From Streptomyces sp. Ru62 (GTDB lineage Bacteria > Actinomycetota > Actinomycetes > Streptomycetales > Streptomycetaceae), in contig NZ_PQSU01000054.1 in NCBI RefSeq assembly GCF_002920615.1, forward strand, positions 1 through 41,721: a stretch of 41,721 bases of DNA, in the 5' to 3' direction. Positions 8,268-15,611 of this stretch are shown here, piece after piece. The notes under the pieces are model-generated. The model saw only the letters and a list, made by a program, of their open reading frames with translations, was not told where the DNA came from and made no database searches. Within the stretch, counting starts at the first letter, position 1. Each line of letters starts with the position of its first letter. Position numbers and translations under genes: made by a program.

Positions 8268-8708
8268 GCTTTGATCATCCGGCCAGGCCGTTCAGTGAGT
8301 TGGCGGACAACGCCGAGGATGCCTCGGCGTGAGTGGGACCGGCTGTGCGGGCCGTGTGCGCAGCAGGCTGCCGACCGCGCGGAGGCTGAGCGGCATCGCG
8401 TGCCGCCAGGCGGAGGAAACCGAGCGCGCTGCCGCCGAAGCGCCGGTCGTGAAGCCACGCAGCCGGTCCGGCACGGACGTCGCCGATAGCTGTGGCCACC
8501 GCGGACGTGCCCGCGACGGGCCCGGTCACCCAGGCCGGGCCAGACGTCGTCTCCGGCCCCTCGTTGTCGGTCGGGTCGACGGCGTCGAAGCCGCCAGCGG
8601 CCTGAACGAACTCCATTGTGCACGCCCTGCAGCACCAAGTTCACCGACGAGCGCCGACAGGAGATCAGGCAATCCTCGTGGCCCGGCGGTGGCCGCAACG
8701 CTGATCGG
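8268..8708. other. stretch without a recognised gene
   Basis: About 440 bases with open frames on both strands (for example minus 8275-8616, reading FVQAAGGFDAVDPTDNEGPE), none with a start signal or family I recognise. It separates the PadR-like gene from the debris that abuts the ligase OB-fold fragment. Confidence 0.35.
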
Positions 8709-9018
8709 ATGAGCGGCGATGAGCAGCTGCTGAACGGCCGGGTCTACGGCGCGGAGCACGACGACCCCAACCCCGGCCCGCTCCCGAACCGGACCTACGT
8801 CTAACCGGTCGGCGGGCCACTGGACGGCCTGCTGCTGGACATCCACGAATGGCGGACCGAAGAAGTCGACGGCGGCGTGGCCCTGTCCACCGAACTCGGG
8901 CGGTGGCCCGGCGGCCGCGCCCTGAACGACCCGCGCCCCGGCGAATCCCGCACGCCCGGCCCTGGCGTCAGCTGCCGCTTCTACTACTCCGGCGACACAC
9001 CCCGACCCTGTGGCCGGC
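8709..9018 (+). pseudogene. hypothetical protein with internal stop
   Basis: ATG 8709 opens MSGDEQLLNGRVYGAEHDDP and reaches TAA at about 8802. The same frame then continues PVGGPLDGLLLDIHEWRTEE, VALSTELGRWPGGRALNDPR and CRFYYSGDTP up to the ligase fragment, with which it is convergent. The VGGPLDGLLLD motif recurs in small accessory proteins of Streptomyces of unknown function (from memory). The stop codon and merging of its 3' end with ligase DNA mark it as a relic. Confidence 0.45.
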
Positions 9019-9409
9019 CTAGCCAGGGCTGCCGAAGGCTGTGACGTCGCCGGGGGAGAGGTCGGGGTGTGGGCGGTGCCTTCGTGCTGGGTGCCGCCAC
9101 CGGCCGGTGCTGTCGCGGGCGACGTCGATGCCGACTTCCACGACGAGCTCGGGCCGGACCAGGGTGACGTCCAGGACTTCCCGGCTGCCCCATCCGGCGG
9201 AGAAGGTCCAGCCCGTCCATGGGTGTGCGCCTCTGGAGGGGGCCAGGAGAACAGCGACACTGCGGGCGTCTGCCTGGGGGAGCGTCGTCGTGCGGCCGGT
9301 GTGCTGCAGTGCAGGCGGCCGTCGGTGTCGTAGCGGCCCAGCAGCAGTGTCCTGGCGTCCTCAGCGATCCGGTGACGGCGCCGACGATCGCTTCCTGGGT
9401 TTCGCGCAC
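9019..9409 (-). pseudogene. ATP-dependent DNA ligase, C-terminal OB-fold fragment
   Basis: The minus strand begins VRETQEAIVGAVTGSLRTPG, shifts frame, continues TLLLGRYDTDGRL, shifts again, then runs HTGRTTTLPQADARSVAVLL, HPWTGWTFSAGWGSREVLDV, TLVRPELVVEVGIDVARDST and RHRPHPDLSPGDVTAFGSPG to TAG at 9019-9021. This is the oligonucleotide-binding domain of the Streptomyces Ku-associated, LigD-type ligase. One missing C in the TPR codons and a tandem CTGCA duplication account for the two shifts; repairing both gives exactly 129 codons. The first codon, VRET, is where the adenylation-domain fragment at 14.9-15.5 kb breaks off, so the two are halves of one gene. Confidence 0.85.
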
Positions 9410-9867
9410 CTACTGGCGAAGAGGCAGTATTCGATTCATGCACAATTCGTGCAGCGGACCGCGGCGGACGGTGCGCACCGCCCGCTGTACGCCGATGCGG
9501 GAGCTACTGACGAGCCTTCAGAGGCCGTTGCCCAGGCCCCGGTATCCGCCCTCTGGTGCGTCGTAGGAGAACCTGTATCCGACGAAGTCGGCGAGATGGA
9601 CGTAGCCGCTGTGCCTAAAGCGCTCCGCAGTAAACGCGCGCTTGCCGGCCGCGGTCCCCATCGTGGCCGATGGGGCGCCGGTGGAGTGGGGACCGGCGAC
9701 GGTCCGGCGTGCCGCGGTTTCCCACGAAATCCGGTGGAGTCTCAGCGGCCGGAAGTGGTTGGGTCCTGCTCAATGCTTCGCTGACACGGCCCGTCACAGT
9801 GCGAGGCGCAAGGTCCGAATCTCAGGCGCGCTAGCCCGCGTGTCGTCGAGTGATGGAGGTTATCGCG
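9410..9867. other. left part of the insertion, no recognised gene
   Basis: About 450 bases. A 5-5-5 inverted repeat (TGCAC AATTC GTGCA) lies at 9439-9453, 30 bases inside the ligase junction. On the minus strand 9520-9663 reads MGTAAGKRAFTAERFRHSGY, then VHLADFVGYRFSYDAPEGGY and GLGNGL-stop, protein-like but unrecognised. Confidence 0.4.
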
Positions 9868-10656
9868 GTGGCTGGTTATGGGGCACTTTCCGACGTATAC
9901 GAGTGGCTGATCGGGGAGGACAGGTTGACCCCCGCCAATGCAGCCGCGGTTTACTACAGCGATGTCGTGGGCTCTCTGCCGCCCAACGCGCGCGTCCTCG
10001 ACTGCGCGTGCGGAACCGGCCAGCTCGCCGTCGGTCTCGCGAGTCTTGGCCTTGACGTGGTCGCCGCAGACGCCAGCAATGGGATGGTTCGCCGGACCGA
10101 GAAGGCCGCCGACGAGGGGGGTGTCTCGCTTCGAGCCCTCCGCGCGAGCTGGGACGAGCTGCCCGACCACCTGGAGGACTCCACGTTCGATCTGGTGTTC
10201 TGCGTCGGCAACTCGCTCGGGCACGCTGAGGGCGCAGCCGGGCGCCTGACCGCACTGGAAGCGATGTCGCGGCTGCTGAATCCGGGCGGACGCCTTGTAC
10301 TCCACTCACGCAACTGGGAGCTCGTGCGCTCCGCCGGCTCACGGGTAGACGTCCGCGATCGACTCATCCGCCGCGACGACCGAGATGCGGTCGTCAGCTA
10401 CTACTGGCAGATCGAGCAGTGCTGGGAGCAGGAACACTTCCTTGAGATCGTGGTCGCCCAGATCGAGCCGGATGGGGCAGTGCGGGCTTGCTCGGAGCGG
10501 TTGTCCATCTGGCCCTACCGGTACGAGGATCTCGTGGCTCAGTTGCGGAGTGTCGGGCTCACGGTGCAGTCCACCACCTTCGACCCCGAGAGCGATGGAT
10601 ACCTGGTGGTCGCCAGCCGCGACCAGGCGCGAGGCACGTCTGAGCCGGCACCCTGA
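9868..10656 (+). CDS. SAM-dependent methyltransferase (class I)
   Basis: A 262-residue Rossmann-fold methyltransferase. Motif I is RVLDCACGTGQLAVGLASLG (residues about 44-63), followed by an acidic strand end VVAADASNGM, motif IV FDLVFCVGNSLGH and post-motif LNPGGRLVLHSRNWE. The layout, and the YEDLVAQLRSVGL end, resemble glycine/sarcosine N-methyltransferase-like enzymes, but the substrate cannot be read. GTG 9868 is chosen because GGAGG at 9855-9859 sits eight bases before it; ATG 9853 would overlap that site. The gene is intact and lies inside the DNA that splits the ligase, pointing opposite to the recombinase operon, so it may be cargo. Confidence 0.75.
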   Translation: MAGYGALSDVYEWLIGEDRLTPANAAAVYYSDVVGSLPPNARVLDCACGTGQLAVGLASLGLDVVAADASNGMVRRTEKAADEGGVSLRALRASWDELPDHLEDSTFDLVFCVGNSLGHAEGAAGRLTALEAMSRLLNPGGRLVLHSRNWELVRSAGSRVDVRDRLIRRDDRDAVVSYYWQIEQCWEQEHFLEIVVAQIEPDGAVRACSERLSIWPYRYEDLVAQLRSVGLTVQSTTFDPESDGYLVVASRDQARGTSEPAP

Positions 10657-10726
10657 TCCGCCTTTCGTCGTTTCCGGCCTGCCGGCTCGCGGCCGCCTGC
10701 AGTGGGTTTTTCACGAAGTCTCAGCG

Positions 10727-10944
10727 CTTGAGGCGGTCGCTGCGGGTGCGGTCCTCGCCGCGCTGGCTTCGGACCTGCGGCCCGCGGGCTGCACCGCCTC
10801 CACCAAGCATTCGATCCTGGACGGCACGTTGCTGCCGATCGACCGAATCGCGGCCGACTGACCCTTCTGCTCTGGGAAGCATGAGAAGCACGGCATGAAC
10901 GTGCAGGTCATCACCGATCCCGCCGGGCGTCCTATCGTTGCCTG
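10727..10944 (+). pseudogene. IS5-family transposase fragment
   Basis: KHSILDGTLLPIDRIAAD, an in-frame TGA at 10859-10861, then PFCSGKHEKHGMNVQVITDP and AGRPIVA-stop. ILDGT.L.I supplies the first catalytic Asp of an IS5-type DDE transposase, and the stop stands where the family has Arg. Both ends are missing. It abuts the 3' end of the zinc-ribbon gene and may mark where the original left end of the recombinase element was lost. Confidence 0.68.
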
Positions 10945-10958
10945 ATGCACACCCCCCA

Positions 10959-13279
10959 TCAACTCGTTTGGTGCGGGTGCGGGCGGGTCGCGGCCAGGTA
11001 GTCGGACCAGTTCTCGCCGGCCATGGCTGCGAAGCGTTCCGCGGTTCTCGGCTGGATACCGATCAAGTCGGAGAGCACAACGGGTGGCAGGTCGGCGAGC
11101 GCTTGCATCATGGCCGTGTTCCGGGCTGCGCGGGCGGGCAGGCCGTAGCGCTTGAGTTTGTCGGCCAGTCCCGCAGGGTTGCGGGGACGCCCGGGGGCTC
11201 GGCCCGGCAGCAGGTACCTGGTTGCTTCGTTGCCGTGCCGGGATCCTTCTTCGAGGTGGTCATTGATGAGGCGGGCGAGCTTCGGTGGCAGGACGACGGG
11301 GTGGCGGATGATCGTCAGGTAGGTGTGATCCGCGTCGTGGTGGAGGTGGTCAGTGGTGAGTCGACGATGCGGGTCAGAGGGAGGGCGTAGAGGCGGATGA
11401 GGGCTGCGGCGATGCGAACGTCCGACGGCAGCGTGGGGTCGTTCAGGCACCGGCGTAGTTCCTCATAGTGGTCTTCTTCGATTTGGAACTGGCCGGGGAG
11501 CTGGGAGGGCGGGTGTTCGATGGTCAGGCCGGCCCGGGTGCGGTGGCGGGCACCGGCCCAGCGGATGAAAGGGATGGAGCGGGCTCGCAGGGTGGGCCTG
11601 GAGATTGCCCAGAGGTCCAGGTCTTCCTGCGTGAGGCTCTGAAGGGTGTGTTGCTGGGTGTCCAGCCAGGTGAGGAAGTCGATGGCGGCGCGGATATTGC
11701 CGCAGTCGCCCTTGTGGGCGGTGTAGGTGTAGCGGCCGCGCGCCGAGCGCCGGCGGGCGTCGCGGATGATGTGCCACTCGGCGAACGGGCGGATCAGGGT
11801 CGCCTGATGTCCTGGCAGCCTGGCCAGCGTGCGGCCCGTCCAGTTGATGAGCAGGGCGAGGTTCTCATCGCGTGGCGGAAGTAAGCCTGCGGTGGTGAGC
11901 AGGCTGCGGACGTAGGTGATGGCGTGTCCTTGGGGCAGCGCGTCCAGTGCCGCGTGGTCGAGTTCGTCGGGCGCGGTTACCAGCTGGCCCAGGAGGCGCG
12001 CGGCGGGGCTTCGGCGCAGCCAGGCCAGGACTGGGTAGGGGTTGGGAGCGTCGCTGAGTACATCGGCGAGCGGCCGCAGGGAGGCGTCGAGGGTGGTTCC
12101 GTCGCGTGAGAGCAGGCTGGTCACCTTGGCGAGCAGGGTGCAGCGTGGACAGCGGCGTCCCGGCAGGAGATCAGCCGGTTGCTGGCAGGACGAGCAGTAA
12201 TCGGGCCGCTCGTCGGGGAAGGAGCACGCATTACAGATCCGGCCGCCGTCCGGGGCACGGCCCACGAGAATGCGCTGCCGGCCGCACATCGTGCACGATT
12301 CCGGCTGCGTCAGAGCAGTCCGGTAGCACAAGGGGCAGACGGGCCCTACCGGCCAGAACACGCCCACCTTCCGCTCCTGGCCGCACAGTGCGCACATGTG
12401 CAGCTGCCGCTTGCGGGCTTCGCGTGGGACACACCCATCGCAGTGGAACGGTCCATTGCCGTGGTCGATGTGGTGGCCGCGACGGATCCGCCCGCATACG
12501 GTGCAGAGCTTCTCCGGCCGCACATAGCAGCGGTAGCAGATGTCGGGAGCCTCGCCTTTTGCCCGCACCCTGATGGGCCCCACCTGCTCGCAGACGCCAC
12601 ACCGGCGCGCAGGGCTCGCGTAGCAGGTCCCGCAGACGGGCCCGTCGGCGGTCAGCGCGTTCGCCCGCCGCCGGCGGCCACAGCGGCAGCACGTCTGGAG
12701 CTTCTTGGGGGCGCAGGTCTGGCACAAGTAGGTGCCGTCGGGCAGGTGCCGGGTGGGAATCATCATCCGGCGGCAACTGCCGCACTCCTTGCGCGAGCCC
12801 GGCTCCTTCTCCTTGCACACTTGGCAGATCCGTCCGTCCGGACGTCGTGCCACTGCCCTCGCGAGCTTGCCGCACCGCGCGCACGGGACCGCCAGGCGCC
12901 GACTGGAGCAGCCATGGCACAGCCGCCCTTCGGGACCGGCGTACGTCGGCAACGGGTTCGTCCGTCCGCAGTCGGCGCAGGGCACCAGGCCCACGTTCTC
13001 GCCGTGGCCGCCGGCGATCAGCAGGGCGATCAGCCGTACCCCGCAGGGCGGGCAGTCCGGCGTCGGGGCACTCAGCGCGTCGGGTCTGGACGCGAGGTAG
13101 CGCAGCAGGCGGAAGGCGTTCGCACCGCTCCATGCCCGCGCCTTCTCGACGAACTCCTGAGCCTGCTCCATGCCGAGGGACTCTCCGACGGCCAGATTCA
13201 GCAGGACGACGATCCGGTCACGGGCCCCGGCCAGGTCCTCGCGCAGCCGTACCTGGTCCGGGGTCAGGTACTTCCTCAC
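10959..13279 (-). pseudogene. nine-zinc-ribbon protein with degenerate tyrosine-recombinase-like domain (one-base frameshift)
   Basis: GTG 13279 overlaps the HTH gene's TGA (GTGA). One base is missing near 11361-11367; restoring it gives 773 residues. Residues 101-380 hold 18 CxxC knuckles, that is nine four-Cys zinc ribbons (CADC/CHGC, CARC/CQVC, CGSC/CQTC, CCRC/CGTC, CGVC/CYRC, CTVC/CDGC, CALC/CPLC, CTMC/CNAC, CSSC/CPRC), plus CPPC at 76. The remainder is helical and recombinase-like: a core-binding region (TLIRPFAEWHIIRDARRRSA), then IRLYALPLTRIV, RLTTDHLHHDADHTYLTII, and AARNTAMMQALADLP with IGIQPRTAERFAAMAG. The HxxR His and the nucleophilic Tyr are absent (Phe stands near the Tyr position), so it should not cut DNA. 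It probably binds DNA or partners of the recombinase made from the same mRNA. Confidence 0.65.
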
Positions 13280-13602
13280 GGCGCACCCGGGCGGCGGATC
13301 GTGGTCCGGCGCTCCGTCAGCGCCAGCGGTGCCTCCTCGCCGCCCGCGGTCTTCTTCACCTGCGCGTTGACGACCGTCGGCTTGATGAGGTCGTTCGGGG
13401 TACAGCCGAAGATGTCGCACAGCGCGACCAGGGTGTCCATGCTCATCCGCTGCGGGGGCTGCGTCACCAGCCGGTAGACCTGCTCACGCGACAGGCTCAC
13501 CCCGCGCTCCGCGAGCAGCGGCACGAGGTCCGAGGTATGGAACATCTCCTGCTCGGCCATGATCTGCCGCAGCCGCCACTCGTAGCCCATTTTCTTGATC
13601 AC
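13276..13602 (-). CDS. small Cro/CI-type HTH protein
   Basis: 108 residues. MIKKMGYEWRLRQIMAEQEM, SLSREQVYRLVTQPPQRMSM and TLVALCDIFGCTPNDLIKP make a complete XRE-type (HTH_26-like) domain at residues about 8-74, followed by a basic tail. Its GTG start overlaps the recombinase TGA by four bases, and its TGA overlaps the GTG of the zinc-ribbon gene, so all three are translationally coupled in a fixed order. It could repress the operon or act as a directionality factor; neither is shown by the sequence. Intact, unlike both neighbours. Confidence 0.8.
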   Translation of the reverse strand: MIKKMGYEWRLRQIMAEQEMFHTSDLVPLLAERGVSLSREQVYRLVTQPPQRMSMDTLVALCDIFGCTPNDLIKPTVVNAQVKKTAGGEEAPLALTERRTTIRRPGAP

Positions 13603-14790
13603 GTCAGGTCCCAGTCATCGCCGAGCCGGCGCTTCAGCGAAGCCTCCAGCAGGTGGTTGCGGTACTCGTCGGAGACACCCATGTAGATGGCTGTCGTCGA
13701 GCCGTGGGAGTGGCCGACCTGCTCCTGCACGAACCGCGCGGGGTAACCGAACTCCGTCAGGTGAGTGATGTAGCTGTGGCGCAGACAGTGCAGGTCGAGG
13801 GCTCCATCCAGACCGGCCGCGTCCCGAGCTGTGGTGAAGGCTTCGTTGATTGAGCGCGGCGACATCCGCCCGGCCCGCTCGGTCACCCACAATGCCGGAT
13901 GTCGGCCCCGGCGCCAGCCGGGGACGCACCTCATGCACCCACTCGCCCAGGACGTCGACCACCCAGTCCATCTCCGGCACCAGCAGCACGGTCCGCCGCT
14001 TCGGCGGCGCCCCCTTGGACGACTTCCCGTACCGCACCGCCAGCGAGCCGAACTGCCCGAACTGCGGGCTCTTCCGATGCCGTCGTAAGTCCACCAGGTC
14101 GACCATGGAGGACTCGGTGCGCCGGGTTCCATAGGCGTAGATCGTCTTCAGCACCGCGGCGTCACGCAGCGCCGTCAGCGTCCCCTTCCGCCCGTGCCCG
14201 CGGATCTGGGCAGGCAGTGCATCAGCCGCGTCGAAAAGGGCCTGGACCTCGTCGTAGGTCAGCGGCCGACGCCGCGGGTCGCCCTCGTACTCCAGCGTGT
14301 GCACCACCGAGTTCGCCTCGTGAAAGACGACCTGAGGCGCCTGCCCGAACCGCTCCAGGCAGGTGCCCACCCATCCGTACCGGTGGTCCAGCAGGTACTC
14401 CACGAACAAGGTGATCGTCACCTCGCACGTCCGCGCCGTCGACATACGAATCGGATTGGCGCCGCCACGCAGGTGCGCGATGAACGCTTCGCCGTCCGCT
14501 GGAGTCCATTGCCACGGGTACAGCCCCGTGAACACCTCGAACCGGTTGATCAGACGCAGCCGCGGTTCGATCGTCGCAGCCTTCAGGAACCGGGCGTGTT
14601 GCTGCCGGGCCCAGCCCTCCTTCATCGCCGTGAACACCGCTGATTCCGGGGCCAGGTGTACGACGTTCGGAGCGAGGAGGAGACGCGCCGAACCGGGTGC
14701 CTCAGCGACCATGGCCGCTGTTGTATCAAACGCATCAATGTTGCGTCTATCGCTACCGTCCTGGTCGCGGCTCCCCTGTGACGCCGCCAT
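13599..14790 (-). pseudogene. tyrosine recombinase/integrase with one-base frameshift
   Basis: All catalytic residues of a tyrosine recombinase are present. R223 lies in AYGTRRTESSMVDLVDL, the Lys in YGKSSKGAPPKRRTVLLVP, HxxR in LHCLRHSYITHL, GHSHGSTTAIYMGV gives the His and the nucleophilic Tyr. A core-binding domain (ARQQHARFLKAATIEPRLRL onwards) precedes them. The frame breaks in a run of four C on the plus strand (13906-13909): with three, the product is a continuous 396 residues reading APGRHPALWVTERAGRMSPR. The product should catalyse strand exchange between short core sites. The extra base may be a recent mutation, a sequencing error or, less likely, programmed slippage. ATG 14790 lacks a clear ribosome binding site; Met27 is an alternative. 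Confidence 0.8.
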
Positions 14791-14853
14791 GGCAAGGGAG
14801 TTGGGGGAATGATCAGCGGAAACGGCGATTCCGGCGAGCCGCAGGATGTTGCA

Positions 14854-15462
14854 TCAACTGCAATTCATCGCGTTTTTGTACTTGCGCCACCCGCGTACCG
14901 ACGGCTCAGAGGCGCTGTCCAGCCGCTTGTACACGATTCTCTCCACGCCGACAGCTGTCCAGGTCAGCCACTCGCGGACCGTGTCCTCGTCCGTGGTCGA
15001 CGGGCACAGCGCCCACGGCGCCGTCAGCCCACGCTCCTGGAACAGTTCCTCCAGGGCGGCACGCCGGCGCCGGTAGGCCCACCGGGTGGTGTCCGTCCCC
15101 TCCAGGCGCAGCAGGTCGAAGGCGACGAAGTGAGCCGGCCACTCACCGGCGAGCCGCGCCGCTCCGGTTCCACGGGCGAGCGAGCGGCCCTGGAGTCGCT
15201 CGAATGCCAGCCGTCCGGCCTCCCACACGACCAGCTCGCCGTCCAACGCGGTCGCGTCCGGCAGCTGCGCGCACCCGGCCCGCATTTCCGGGAACGCCGG
15301 CAGCAGGTTGGTGCCCCGGCGTGAGCGCAGCACGATGTGGCCGGCCTTCACCGACACCGCGGCCCGCCATCCGTCCCATTTCACCTCTGCCGCCCAGCCC
15401 GCCGGCAGAGCCGGGTCCGGCACGGGGGCGGCGAGCATCGGCTCGGGCAGCGTCCACGTCAT
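14854..15462 (-). pseudogene. ATP-dependent DNA ligase, adenylation-domain fragment
   Basis: Opens MTWTLPEPMLAAPVPDP after GGAAGG. Motif I is AEVKWDGWRA, with Lys as the adenylated residue; RSRRGTNLL (motif Ia-like), ALDGELVVWE (motif III) and FVAFDLLRLEG follow. VGVERIVYKRLDSASEPSVR and GWRKYK hold motifs IV-V. After KYK the frame runs into six foreign residues and stops. The OB-fold domain is missing here and lies 5.5 kb away at 9.0-9.4 kb. The gene is divergent from ku, the usual partner in bacterial non-homologous end joining. A lone adenylation domain might still react with ATP but should not seal DNA well. Confidence 0.85.
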
Positions 15463-15566
15463 GTCCGATGCCTTCCACCCCGGCCGACCGCCGTTCGGGT
15501 GCCTGCCCCGGCGGCCCAGCGGGCGCGATACAGGCCATGGTGCGAGCGTGGACACAACAGGCGTGG

Positions 15567-15590
15567 CCCCGGCACCCGCGCATGCCGGGG
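15567..15590. promoter_or_regulatory. 8-8-8 inverted repeat upstream of ku
   Basis: CCCCGGCA and TGCCGGGG flank eight bases, ending 21 bases before the ku ATG in the 149-base space between the divergent ligase and ku genes. It could be an operator or an mRNA hairpin that limits ku translation. The Shine-Dalgarno-like GGACGGAG follows directly, so the hairpin would not bury it completely. Confidence 0.4.
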
Positions 15591-15611
15591 CGGAAGGGAC
15601 GGAGCACGATC

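Larger units (their letters stand above)
9410..14874. mobile_element. recombinase-carrying insertion in the ligase gene
   Basis: DNA lying exactly between the two halves of the ligase gene. It carries, right to left, a tyrosine recombinase, an HTH protein, a zinc-ribbon/recombinase-like protein, an IS5 scrap and a methyltransferase. Each junction has a short inverted repeat close by: TTGCA TCAAC TGCAA at 14849-14863 and TGCAC AATTC GTGCA at 9439-9453. GCAAGTA at the right junction and GCCAGTA at the left may be remnants of a duplicated or shared core. Whether the whole 5.5 kb moved as one unit or the left part was added later cannot be decided here. Confidence 0.6.
9019..15462 (-). other. interrupted NHEJ-type DNA ligase locus (both halves plus insertion)
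   Basis: Spans the two ligase fragments and the 5.5 kb between them. On the minus strand the order is adenylation domain (15462 to about 14875, ending in RGWRKYK), insertion, OB-fold (9409 to 9019, starting VRETQEA). Joining the two restores a ligase of about 324 residues, a normal length for the single-domain ligases next to ku in Streptomyces. Confidence 0.75.

Noticed and set aside
12179..13477. Long plus-strand open frame opposite the zinc-ribbon gene
   Set aside because: Lies antisense to a frame with 18 CxxC motifs and overlapping coupled starts; its own sequence is low-complexity Ala/Arg/Pro without motifs, a usual shadow in high-GC DNA.
13599..14790. Programmed ribosomal frameshift in the recombinase
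   Set aside because: The site is a short C4/G4 run without a classic slippery heptamer or an obvious stimulating structure; a mutation or sequence error is simpler. Kept only as a thing to test.
14697..15611. Upstream in-frame extension of ku
   Set aside because: The Ku family starts at MARAIWSG; the extension overlaps the divergent ligase and is only an absence of stops.
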